8,708 nt of DNA from Chitinophagaceae bacterium UBA2467. GTDB taxonomy: Bacteria; Bacteroidota; Bacteroidia; Chitinophagales; Chitinophagaceae. Both the position numbers and the translations under genes were made by a program. Every line of letters starts with the position of its first letter. Within the stretch, counting starts at the first letter, position 1. The stretch is from positions 1 to 8,708 of the forward strand of contig DDPN01000009.1 in NCBI GenBank assembly GCA_002342205.1, given 5' to 3'. Positions 1 to 6,995 of this stretch are shown piece after piece. The notes under the pieces were generated by a model. The model did not search any database. It was given only the letters and a program-made list of their open reading frames with translations, and was not told the origin of the DNA.

Positions 1-983
1 TGACTTAGAAATCGATAGGGACGTAAAAATGAAGATTTATTATTAGTATCATGAATATATACCCCATAAGGAGAAGAGAATTCTAATTTTAAAATACCAA
101 GTGCATTATCACATCCTGTCGACTGACGTAATGTGTAAGGGAAAAAGCTACTATTCAATCTTTTCCAATTTATAGTATCAGCATTGAGAACTTGTCCCCT
201 CTTGTCGATAACCTGCATATTTTGCTGTTGGAGCCATGATCGATTACGCTTTATTTTTGGCAAAAATTCTTCAGTTGCGATACTCAGCGGAACGTGCCAA
301 TAGGGATACAAAACAAGTTGATCAGTCCATGAGGCAAAAAAAGGAGTCGGTGTAGAAGGCTTGCCAACTACTGCTCTCATCGCAAGCGAATCAACACCCT
401 TTACAACATACCTTAATTCAGCACTGCCAATATCAACAATCAGGTATCGAGGTATATCTAATTGATCAATCCATCTATAAACTGACAATGCATGTTTTAG
501 CCACTTTAAAGTATCGCTACTAGCCTTCGATAAATGGTGGTTAGACAATCGTAAGCGGTATTGATACTCATTATAAATTATTTTAGTGTTATTACCCATC
601 GGGCGAATGAACGTTGAAAAAACAGATAAAAGATCGGGCGCAGTGCGGACTAATGCCAGCTCCTCTCGAATAACGCGCAATTTTTTATCAATTATTGGCT
701 TTGAAACCGCATCAAACGTGAACCAGGGCTTAATTGGAGCACCCTTTATTAGACTTTCGGCAATCAGTAAAGCCACTTTAAAATAAATAGACTGGGTCCA
801 TTCTGATGAATCAGTCGATAATGAATGCTTCATTTCAGAAATAGCATAAGGTTGCTGAATTAACCCTTGATCATAATAGTGCTGCGCTAACTCTATTACT
901 TTCTCTTTTAATCTTAAATCCTGGGAAAAAACAAACAATGGAAGTAGAGCGTAAAAAAGAATTAATACAACTTTATTTTTCAT
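1..983 (-). CDS. YcbB/LdtD-like L,D-transpeptidase (3' end beyond window)
   Basis: A minus-strand frame stays open from an ATG at 983 to the window edge: 327 codons plus two bases. Residues 1-20 form a signal peptide (hydrophobic core VVLILFYALLPLFVF) with a likely cleavage before QD, so the product is exported. Residues about 25-175 resemble the helical N-terminal scaffold of the YcbB group. A YkuD catalytic domain begins near residue 177 (IPRYLIVDIG) and shows PYWHVP (227-232), NALG (293-296) and the probable catalytic His311 in IHDT. The last full codon is Ser327 and the next begins CA, which fits the start of the S-H-G-C catalytic motif; the cysteine itself lies outside. The family forms 3-3 cross-links in peptidoglycan in the periplasm. 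The start overlaps the end of the preceding hydrolase gene by 11 nt, suggesting translational coupling. The family call is strong; the exact subtype is inferred. Confidence 0.85.
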   Translation of the reverse strand, partial: MKNKVVLILFYALLPLFVFSQDLRLKEKVIELAQHYYDQGLIQQPYAISEMKHSLSTDSSEWTQSIYFKVALLIAESLIKGAPIKPWFTFDAVSKPIIDKKLRVIREELALVRTAPDLLSVFSTFIRPMGNNTKIIYNEYQYRLRLSNHHLSKASSDTLKWLKHALSVYRWIDQLDIPRYLIVDIGSAELRYVVKGVDSLAMRAVVGKPSTPTPFFASWTDQLVLYPYWHVPLSIATEEFLPKIKRNRSWLQQQNMQVIDKRGQVLNADTINWKRLNSSFFPYTLRQSTGCDNALGILKLEFSSPYGVYIHDTNNKSSFLRPYRFLS

Positions 984-1992
984 AGGCCGAAAAAATACGT
1001 TCAATAAATTGCATAACTGACTTTGTTGACCAACCTTGCATCCGACCTCGCTGTATGACTACACTATTATCAGCTGATTTATTCAAATAATAATAAAATA
1101 CAAATGGAGAGGCAGGATTAGACCATCCCATTATTTTACCAAACCTAAGGTCATTAAAAACAATAGTATCCCTGATGTATTTCAATGCAAAATATCCCTT
1201 AGAAAATCTTATTAAATGAGGTATCGACTCCGTACTTTTTGCTAGCGGTAATAATTTTCTTTGTTGCAGAACAGCATAGAAAGCAATTGAATCTGAGTGA
1301 TCAAAAACAGAATAATAACCCACCTGAAACGACTCCTCTCTTTTGATTACCACATACCATAACCAGGGATTAAAAGGAGTTGGCGTTGAAAAATAAGATT
1401 CACTTTTCTCAACTTTTCTGTTCAAGTTATTGACCACTACAGTATTAACCTGCCACTTTAAAATTAAAACATACAATAAATAAAGACTACTCAACACCAA
1501 TGCAATTTTTGAAAAAGTCTGTCGAGATTTTATCTGCATCTTCCCAAATAATAAGAGAGAAAATGCTATTAAAAGTGGGATAGTAAAAAAAGGATCTGCC
1601 ACAAAAAGAACATTAAATGCGAAACGGGTGTGACTAAAAGGTTCTAACCATGCTGTTCCATAAACGTTCATGGCATCAATTAAAACATGGATAAGTAATT
1701 CAATAAATGAAAAAAACAGCCAGCCCCTACTAGACAAACCAGCACACCACCCTACTCTTTTAGTTAGTGTAGCCAAAAAAAAGGACAAAAGAATGACAAA
1801 TAAAAATGAGTGTGTAAATCCCCTGTGCGCTAACAAGTCTTCCGCAGGACTCAACCAAAAACCCGCTATAAAATCTAAATCTGGTATCGTTTGAAATAGG
1901 GCTCCTGCCAACCAAGATTTTTTGCCTAATTTCTTTCCTGCAATAACCTCGCCTACGCAAGCCCCTAAAACAATATGTGTTAACGAGTCCAT
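973..1992 (-). CDS. YdjM-type (DUF457) membrane-bound metal-dependent hydrolase
   Basis: This 339-residue protein begins MDSLTHIVLGACVGE, the typical opening of the YdjM/LexA-regulated inner-membrane hydrolase family. Candidate metal ligands are His6, the PDLD motif (37-40), HRGFTHS (56-62), and His102 and Asp106 in HVLIDAMNVYGT. Hydrophobic segments lie at about 63-77, 91-107, 135-150 and 161-180. Residues from about 185 to 339 form a polar C-terminal part containing TPTPFNPWLW, as in the longer members of the family. The substrate is not known for the family; the hydrolase label rests on the conserved His/Asp pattern. The start lies 5 nt after the priA stop and the end overlaps the L,D-transpeptidase start, so it sits mid-operon. 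No separate promoter or ribosome binding site is visible. Confidence 0.85.
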   Translation of the reverse strand: MDSLTHIVLGACVGEVIAGKKLGKKSWLAGALFQTIPDLDFIAGFWLSPAEDLLAHRGFTHSFLFVILLSFFLATLTKRVGWCAGLSSRGWLFFSFIELLIHVLIDAMNVYGTAWLEPFSHTRFAFNVLFVADPFFTIPLLIAFSLLLFGKMQIKSRQTFSKIALVLSSLYLLYVLILKWQVNTVVVNNLNRKVEKSESYFSTPTPFNPWLWYVVIKREESFQVGYYSVFDHSDSIAFYAVLQQRKLLPLAKSTESIPHLIRFSKGYFALKYIRDTIVFNDLRFGKIMGWSNPASPFVFYYYLNKSADNSVVIQRGRMQGWSTKSVMQFIERIFSAYEK

Positions 1993-1997
1993 TATAA

Positions 1998-4466
1998 TTA
2001 AATTGGATCTACATCAGCAATGACGTTTACCCCATAAAACTTTTTTTGCTGCCGTAAAAAGAGAATAGCTTGTTTTATGTCTAGCTTGCATTGCGCAAGA
2101 AGAGAGGGTTTCCTGGGCAATTTGAATAGAATCTCCATTCGATACTGATTTCGAACGCGAAAAATTATGGAGGGAGCAGGCCCTATCATATACTTTTTGT
2201 AATTAGCGCTTAGTAATTTTAGAAGCGCAAGACTAGCAACCCTAGAAACAGATTCTTCTTTGTGCCGCACACTTACTGTAATCAACTTACTAAATGGAGG
2301 ATAAAAGAATGTCTCACGTTGCAATAGTTCCTCTTTAAAAAAAGAATCATAATCATGATTTTGTAAAAACTCAAATAAAGGCTGCTTAGGATTATACGTC
2401 TGAATAACTACTCGCCCTTTCTTTTGCCTACGTCCCGCACGTCCACTTACCTGCTCAATTAATTGAAACGCACGTTCATGTACCCTAAAATCGGCAAATT
2501 GCAAAAGCCCGTCTGCATCTAATACGCCAACCACATCTACTTTTGCTACATCTAATCCCTTCACTACCATTTGCGTCCCAATTAAAATATCAATTTCGCC
2601 CGACTCAAATGCTTGCACCAATTTATCGTGCGCATTTTTACCTCGTATCGTGTCAATATCCATTCTGGCTACACGCGCAGTTGGGAAAAGATCAGCTAAT
2701 GTCTCTTCCACAAGCTCTGTACCAAAGTTTTTCTGCGCAAACTTTTCTTTACCACAGGAGCCGCAACGAAACTGAGTCGAGTACCGACTTCCACAATAAT
2801 GACATAGTAGTTGCTTGTCTCGCTTATGATAAGTGAGAGAAATATCACAATGTAAACAGCGAGGCACCCATCCACATTGTATACAAACTTGATAAGGGAT
2901 ATACCCTCTACGGTTTTGAAATAAAATCACCTGACGTTTCTCATCGAGAGTCTTCTGAATAGCCTCTTTCAACGGAGCAGTTAAAATCAAATTTTCCTTT
3001 TTATCTTTTCCCACATTTTTTCTGTCTATCAGATCTACCGAAGGAACAGCCACTGCACCAAATCGTTCCGTCAAAGTAACAAGCCCATACTTTTGATCTA
3101 TTGCATTTTTATACGTTTCGAGTGATGGCGTTGCACTTCCTAACAATACTTTTGCTTTGAACAGCGTTGCTAAGTATATGGCTGCATCTCGCCCATTATA
3201 ACGAGGGGCAGGATCTTGTTGTTTAAATGAAGTTTCGTGCTCTTCATCGCAAATAATCAAACCTAACGATGTAAAAGGCAAAAAGACAGCGGATCGGGCA
3301 CCCAGGATAATTTTATATTCGCCAGCCAAAACACGATTCCAAATTTCCACCCTTTCATTTGCAGAAAATTTAGAATGGTAGACCCCCACATGGCCTCCAA
3401 AATGGTGTTGTAATCGACGTATTATTTGAGAAGTCAATGCAATCTCTGGCAGTAAATACAAAACCTGTTTACCTTTTTGAATTGCCGATGCAATCAGCTC
3501 AATATAAATATTAGTTTTACCACTAGCCGTAATACCATGAAGTAGGCAGACATCTCTTTTTTCAAAAACAGAATCAATTTTGTTATAAGCACTTCGCTGA
3601 GCAGCAGATAAATCAAAGTCGATAGAAACAAACGGAGACAGCTCTTCAATTCTATTAACTTCTCTTTCCTGAACGCTAAAAACCTCTTTATTTACCAAAG
3701 CTTTTACAATAGAAACACTTTCACCAGAAGACTTTAGTAACTGTCGCAGAGATATCGCCGGATCATTTTTACTGATTGATGCAAAGTGTAAAATTAGATT
3801 GAGCTGTCGTTCGGTTCCCTTCCAATTATTCACTAAAATTTCTAAATCTTTCTCACTTGAATAACGGGAAGAAAAAGTCAAGTAATTTTCTTTACGAGGC
3901 TTATAACGCTCCACCAAAGATTCATGTATCAGACATAGACCTTGAGATAATAATTTCTCAATCACTGGATAAATATGTTGCTTATTCAGCACTAGTTGCA
4001 CTTCGCTAATCTGTAACTTTTTTCGTAAGAATAAAGCCTCCGCAACCAAATATTCATCAGTAGACAAATGAGAAAAATCATCGCTTGCATCTTCATTCCA
4101 AACTAATTCTGTATCACTAGTTAAACGAAAATTAGCCGGTAATGCTGCCGCCATCACCTCACCTTGGGAGCACAAATAATAATCTGACATCCACTCCCAA
4201 AATGCAAATTGCTCAGAAAAAACAATAGGCACCGAGTCTAAAACCTGTAAAATCGGCTTGAGTGCTCTTGCCGGACTAGTTGATGAATAAATTTTTTTTA
4301 CCAGCCCAGCGTACCTTTTTCTTTTTCCAAGATTCACCTCAACCCTGCAACCTACTTTAACTTGATGTACTAAGTCATCAGGGATTGACCAGGTATAGAG
4401 AGTCGGTAAAGCGGCGGGAATTAATATATCTGCAAAAAAAACGATTTGCTTAGTTGAAGCGGGCAT
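1998..4466 (-). CDS. priA: Primosomal protein N' (PriA), replication-restart 3'-5' helicase
   Basis: PriA recognises stalled forks and recombination intermediates and reloads the replisome. The 822-residue product has the normal length and order. An N-terminal DNA-binding region (about 1-105) is followed by a winged-helix region. The helicase core has Walker A GITASGKT (311-318), the DEEH box (407-410), GSATPS (443-448), the GTQMVVKGLD region (630-639) and QVSGRAGRR (672-680). Eight cysteines between the helicase lobes (528, 531, 537, 540, 555, 558, 568, 571) make the two zinc sites that mark PriA apart from other helicases. A C-terminal domain follows from about 700. It starts at ATG 4466, 37 nt after the plsC stop, and no other upstream start is credible. 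It appears intact and cotranscribed with plsC upstream and the membrane hydrolase downstream. Confidence 0.97.
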   Translation of the reverse strand: MPASTKQIVFFADILIPAALPTLYTWSIPDDLVHQVKVGCRVEVNLGKRKRYAGLVKKIYSSTSPARALKPILQVLDSVPIVFSEQFAFWEWMSDYYLCSQGEVMAAALPANFRLTSDTELVWNEDASDDFSHLSTDEYLVAEALFLRKKLQISEVQLVLNKQHIYPVIEKLLSQGLCLIHESLVERYKPRKENYLTFSSRYSSEKDLEILVNNWKGTERQLNLILHFASISKNDPAISLRQLLKSSGESVSIVKALVNKEVFSVQEREVNRIEELSPFVSIDFDLSAAQRSAYNKIDSVFEKRDVCLLHGITASGKTNIYIELIASAIQKGKQVLYLLPEIALTSQIIRRLQHHFGGHVGVYHSKFSANERVEIWNRVLAGEYKIILGARSAVFLPFTSLGLIICDEEHETSFKQQDPAPRYNGRDAAIYLATLFKAKVLLGSATPSLETYKNAIDQKYGLVTLTERFGAVAVPSVDLIDRKNVGKDKKENLILTAPLKEAIQKTLDEKRQVILFQNRRGYIPYQVCIQCGWVPRCLHCDISLTYHKRDKQLLCHYCGSRYSTQFRCGSCGKEKFAQKNFGTELVEETLADLFPTARVARMDIDTIRGKNAHDKLVQAFESGEIDILIGTQMVVKGLDVAKVDVVGVLDADGLLQFADFRVHERAFQLIEQVSGRAGRRQKKGRVVIQTYNPKQPLFEFLQNHDYDSFFKEELLQRETFFYPPFSKLITVSVRHKEESVSRVASLALLKLLSANYKKYMIGPAPSIIFRVRNQYRMEILFKLPRKPSLLAQCKLDIKQAILFLRQQKKFYGVNVIADVDPI

Positions 4467-4503
4467 GTTAAGTCTAATTTACCAAACTATCGGGAACTGT
4501 CAG

Positions 4504-5265
4504 CTAACCTTTTATCCAAGGAGCCTGATACTCGATTAATTTTCTTTCCATCAGCTCCATGACCCGTTTCTTTAAAATGGGGATATCCTCCAATGTGTAC
4601 CCCTCAACAGATATCTCTTCGAGATAGACTGACCTACTAAGGCCTGGGGACAATGAAAACGGATGTCGGTAATGCATGAGTTTGTATCCATCCAAAAATA
4701 AAAGAGGCTTTATAGGCGTACCCGTTTCGATTGCTATCCTAAAAGCACCATCATAAAACGATTTAAGAGGAGATGAAGTCATATTAAAAGTGCCTTCCGG
4801 AAATACAAAAATGGAAATTCCTCTTTGCAGCAACTCTTTTAATTTACTAACGCTTTCAGCCCTATTTTTTGGATCACTTCGATCAACTGTTACAATCGCG
4901 TTGCGATAAATAAACCCAAATATGGGAATAGCAGCGGTCTCTGCTCTACCCAAGGGACGAAAATGTTGACGAATAGTTTTTACCAAAATAACCGCATCGA
5001 AGTATGAAATATGATTGGCAATAAAAACAGTTGGGCGGCTTGGGTCATGCGGAGCCTCAAAGTAGTTTTTATGTCGCATGAATACAAGAGGCATCCAGCA
5101 ATCTGCCCAAAACATACAAAGCCGCATCATTCGATTTGCTCCATGGAATCGTCCTCCCCAAGAAAAAATCACAAAAAAAGGGAGTATAGCAAACATTATT
5201 GCAATAAAAATCAGCAAAGCGTATAACACATAAAGCCAGCGAAAGGGAGTAAATAGGGTTTTCAT
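4504..5265 (-). CDS. plsC: 1-acyl-sn-glycerol-3-phosphate acyltransferase (PlsC family)
   Basis: PlsC-type enzymes transfer an acyl chain to lysophosphatidic acid at the membrane, giving phosphatidic acid for phospholipid synthesis. With the chosen ATG at 5265 the protein has 253 residues. It opens with a hydrophobic membrane segment (about 8-35), then carries the catalytic HX4D motif NHISYFD (84-90), the substrate-binding FPEGT motif (155-159) and TGTPIKP (181-187). An in-frame ATG upstream at 5343 would add 26 residues but would run through the divergent promoter region and into mtaB, so it was not used. A good promoter match lies 12 nt before the chosen start. It is probably the first gene of the minus-strand operon ahead of priA. 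Acyltransferases for other lysophospholipids or acyl lipids share these motifs, so the exact substrate is inferred. Confidence 0.9.
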   Translation of the reverse strand: MKTLFTPFRWLYVLYALLIFIAIMFAILPFFVIFSWGGRFHGANRMMRLCMFWADCWMPLVFMRHKNYFEAPHDPSRPTVFIANHISYFDAVILVKTIRQHFRPLGRAETAAIPIFGFIYRNAIVTVDRSDPKNRAESVSKLKELLQRGISIFVFPEGTFNMTSSPLKSFYDGAFRIAIETGTPIKPLLFLDGYKLMHYRHPFSLSPGLSRSVYLEEISVEGYTLEDIPILKKRVMELMERKLIEYQAPWIKG

Positions 5266-5277
5266 AGACACAGACGT

Positions 5278-5307
5278 TAAAATTAGTACAAGGAACCGGT
5301 ATGGCAA
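5278..5307 (-). promoter_or_regulatory. Predicted plsC operon promoter (Bacteroidota type)
   Basis: On the minus strand, TTG (5307-5305) is followed after exactly 19 nt by TAATTTTA (5285-5278), one base from the Bacteroidota -7 consensus TAnnTTTG. The plsC ATG at 5265 follows 12 nt later, so the predicted leader is very short. This would drive plsC and probably the priA, hydrolase and transpeptidase genes behind it. Confidence 0.6.
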
Positions 5308-5315
5308 GGAATTGG

Positions 5316-5323
5316 TAAATTTG
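5316..5323 (+). promoter_or_regulatory. Predicted mtaB promoter -7 element
   Basis: TAAATTTG is an exact match to TAnnTTTG. It is followed by CACCCC and then the mtaB ATG at 5330, so transcription would begin at or within a few bases of the start codon. No TTG is found at the usual 17-23 nt spacing upstream, which makes this a weaker promoter call than those of plsC and valS. The region where the -33 element should be lies inside the divergent plsC promoter. Confidence 0.5.
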
Positions 5324-5329
5324 CACCCC

Positions 5330-6583
5330 ATGTCAAAAGCCACTTCTATCGCTTTTCATACGCTGGGATGTAAACTGAATTTTTCTGAAACATCTGCCTT
5401 GGCAAGCCAACTTAACAAAGAGGGCTATGAACAAAGAGATTTTGAAGAAAAAGCAGACATCTATGTTATCAATACTTGCTCCGTGACGGATAATGCTGAC
5501 AAGGAATGTCGTCAATTAGTAAGAAGAGTGCAGCGAAAATCACCAGAAAGTCTGGTTGTGGTCACAGGATGTTATGCGCAACTTAAACCAAACGAAATCG
5601 CTTCTATTCCTGGAGTAGACCTAGTATTGGGAGCCAGTGCAAAATTTGACCTTTCCTCACATTTACAGACCTTAAAAAAAGGAGACCAGACAAAGATCTG
5701 TAGTTGTGACATTGAAGAAGTTTCCAACTTTAATGCATCCTGGTCTGCTGAGCATCGTACAAGGACGTTTTTAAAAGTACAGGATGGGTGCGATTATAAT
5801 TGCTCTTTTTGCACGATCCCATTAGCTAGAGGTAAAAGCAGAAGCGATTCAATTAAAAACGTAGTAGAGAATGTAAAAGAAATCGCAAAGGCCGGGTCCA
5901 AAGAAATCATTTTCACGGGTGTTAATTTGGGAGATTTTGGCGAAAATGGCGAGGATTTTTATCAACTCATTCAAGCTGTAGATGCACTTCAGTTAAACAT
6001 TAGATATCGAATATCCTCTATCGAGCCCAACCTACTCACTGACGAAATAATACAATTTGTTGCGCAAAGCAAACAATTTATGCCTCACTTTCATATTCCA
6101 CTACAAAGTGGAAGCGACAAGATTCTTGGTCGAATGCGTAGGCGTTACAAAAGAGATTTATATCGAAAGCGAATTTCACTGATCAAAGAGCTTATTCCAG
6201 ATGCATGCATTGGTGTAGATGTCATAGTTGGCTTTCCTGGAGAAACAGATGATGACTTTATGGAGACTTACAATTTTCTTGCATCTCTTCCCGTATCCTA
6301 TTTTCACGTATTCACCTATTCCGAGCGAGAAAATACATTAGCTGCAGAAATGGAAAATGAAGTACCCATTCATAGTAGACATGTTCGCAACAAGAGATTA
6401 CGGGCCCTTTCCTATGAAAAACAAATGAAGTTTGAAGAAGAACAAAGAGGAAAACTGAGACCCGTTTTGTTTGAAAAACAAGAGAAAGGAGATTTGATGG
6501 AAGGATATTCAGATAACTATATCAGAATTACTACTCCCTATCGTAATGAGTGGGTAAATCAAGTTATTGAATGGAGAGTGTAA
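5330..6583 (+). CDS. mtaB: tRNA (N6-threonylcarbamoyladenosine(37)-C2)-methylthiotransferase MtaB
   Basis: MtaB converts t6A37 to ms2t6A37 in tRNAs that read ANN codons, using two iron-sulfur clusters and S-adenosylmethionine. The 417-residue protein opens with AFHTLGCKLNFSET, the MtaB signature. The N-terminal UPF0004 domain supplies the three cluster cysteines Cys14, Cys50 and Cys81. The radical-SAM CxxxCxxC motif is Cys154, Cys158 and Cys161 in GCDYNCSFC. IPLQSGSDKIL (256-266) and VDVIVGFPGET (296-306) are further family marks, and residues from about 370 form a small TRAM-like C-terminal region. ATG 5330 was chosen over an upstream in-frame TTG at 5312 because the family starts just before this motif and the promoter element TAAATTTG lies between the two. 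The gene ends 29 nt before tRNA-Val(GAC) on the same strand. Confidence 0.93.
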   Translation: MSKATSIAFHTLGCKLNFSETSALASQLNKEGYEQRDFEEKADIYVINTCSVTDNADKECRQLVRRVQRKSPESLVVVTGCYAQLKPNEIASIPGVDLVLGASAKFDLSSHLQTLKKGDQTKICSCDIEEVSNFNASWSAEHRTRTFLKVQDGCDYNCSFCTIPLARGKSRSDSIKNVVENVKEIAKAGSKEIIFTGVNLGDFGENGEDFYQLIQAVDALQLNIRYRISSIEPNLLTDEIIQFVAQSKQFMPHFHIPLQSGSDKILGRMRRRYKRDLYRKRISLIKELIPDACIGVDVIVGFPGETDDDFMETYNFLASLPVSYFHVFTYSERENTLAAEMENEVPIHSRHVRNKRLRALSYEKQMKFEEEQRGKLRPVLFEKQEKGDLMEGYSDNYIRITTPYRNEWVNQVIEWRV

Positions 6584-6594
6584 ACAATTAAAAT

Positions 6595-6602
6595 TACCTT
6601 TA
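6595..6602 (+). promoter_or_regulatory. Possible weak -7 element for tRNA-Val(GAC)
   Basis: TACCTTTA matches TAnnTTTG except for the last base and lies 10 nt before the tRNA 5' end, close to the 11 nt seen for the other tRNA-Val gene. The nearest TTG upstream is 25 nt away, outside the usual spacing. The tRNA may instead be processed from a transcript that begins upstream of mtaB. Confidence 0.3.
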
Positions 6603-6612
6603 CAATCCCTCT

Positions 6613-6687
6613 GGAACGTTAGCTCAGTTGGTTTAGAGCACTACTTTGACAGAGTAGGGGTCACTGGTTCGAGTCCAGTACGTTCCA
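6613..6687 (+). tRNA. tRNA-Val, anticodon GAC
   Basis: The 75-nt gene folds as a complete cloverleaf. The acceptor stem is GGAACGT with ACGTTCC; the D stem is GCTC with GAGC; the anticodon stem is CTACT with AGTAG around the loop TTGACAG; the variable loop is GGGTC; the T stem is ACTGG with CCAGT around TTCGAGT; the discriminator is A. Anticodon GAC reads GUC and GUU valine codons. The 3' CCA is not encoded, since CTT follows the discriminator. It lies just after mtaB and faces the second tRNA-Val gene. Confidence 0.95.
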
Positions 6688-6744
6688 CTTTCCTTACCAC
6701 ATTTTCTTGAAAGATTCTTTACTCACCAAAGGAGATACTTCTTA

Positions 6745-6776
6745 AAATAAAAAAAGAGGTCACTTTAGTAACCCCT
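6745..6776 (-). terminator. Rho-independent terminator after tRNA-Val(UAC)
   Basis: On the minus strand, AGGGGTTACT pairs over ten positions (two of them G-T) with AGTGACCTCT, with only AA between the two arms. A run of seven T and a further T-rich stretch follow, a classic intrinsic terminator 12 nt after the tRNA-Val(UAC) 3' end. On the plus strand the same hairpin is followed by TGATTTTC, a weaker T tract, so it might also help stop transcripts from mtaB and tRNA-Val(GAC). Confidence 0.85.
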
Positions 6777-6788
6777 TGATTTTCACTG

Positions 6789-6863
6789 TGGGAGCTGACG
6801 GGTTCGAACCGCCGACCCTCTGCTTGTAAGGCAGATGCTCTAAACCAGCTGAGCTAAGCTCCC
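6789..6863 (-). tRNA. tRNA-Val, anticodon UAC
   Basis: This 75-nt minus-strand gene folds as a full cloverleaf. The acceptor stem is GGGAGCT with AGCTCCC; the D stem is GCTC with GAGC; the anticodon stem is TCTGC with GCAGA around the loop CTTACAA; the variable loop is GGGTC; the T stem is GGCGG with CCGTC around TTCGAAC; the discriminator is A. Anticodon UAC (TAC in DNA) reads GUA and GUG and probably other GUN valine codons. CCA is not encoded. Its bases 8-26 differ from those of the neighbouring tRNA-Val(GAC) at only one position, and the variable loops are identical. Confidence 0.95.
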
Positions 6864-6874
6864 AGAGAAGGGTG

Positions 6875-6904
6875 CAAAGATAGGAGCTGGCATTGATTTT
6901 ACAA
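6875..6904 (-). promoter_or_regulatory. Promoter of tRNA-Val(UAC)
   Basis: On the minus strand, TTG (6904-6902, in TTTTG) is followed after 19 nt by TATCTTTG (6882-6875), an exact Bacteroidota consensus. The mature tRNA 5' end lies 11 nt further on, which is right for a short processed leader. The element continues as CACCC, like the mtaB element. Confidence 0.75.
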
Positions 6905-6959
6905 AACAGAAAACAAAATCTGGCACTTAAATATTGTGACAAGGAGTAATAGGACCTCA

Positions 6960-6989
6960 TTGTCATGCTTATAAAACAGGGTATTTTTG
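6960..6989 (+). promoter_or_regulatory. valS: Promoter of valS
   Basis: TTG (6960-6962) is followed after 19 nt by TATTTTTG (6982-6989), an exact TTG-N19-TAnnTTTG match. Only TGCCCC separates it from the valS ATG at 6996, so the predicted leader is 0-3 nt. There is no room for an untranslated-leader control element such as a T-box or attenuator. Confidence 0.75.
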
Positions 6990-6995
6990 TGCCCC

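Noticed and set aside
586..786. A plus-strand open frame within the L,D-transpeptidase region
   Set aside because: The minus strand codes continuously for a recognisable YkuD protein here; this frame shows no family resemblance and is a shadow.
2543..2836. A plus-strand 97-codon open frame inside priA
   Set aside because: It is antisense to the PriA zinc-binding region and helicase lobe 2, whose conserved residues explain the sequence fully.
4467..4503. An internal promoter for priA in the 37-nt gap after plsC
   Set aside because: TAAATTAG and TAGTTTGG each miss the TAnnTTTG pattern and no TTG sits 19 nt upstream, so the match is too weak to list.
5312..5329. An upstream TTG start for mtaB adding six residues
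   Set aside because: The -7 element TAAATTTG overlaps these codons, so they are probably not transcribed, and ATG 5330 fits the usual MtaB N-terminus.
5266..5343. A longer N-terminus for PlsC starting at ATG 5343
   Set aside because: It would overlap the mtaB start and consume both promoters; the family's membrane segment begins shortly after the Met at 5265, which has a promoter match just upstream.
6760..6966. A 68-codon minus-strand open frame ending in SNPSAPTVKIKGLLK
   Set aside because: It runs straight through the tRNA-Val(UAC) gene and its terminator; the RVGGSNPSAPT string is the well-known artefact of translating a tRNA T arm.
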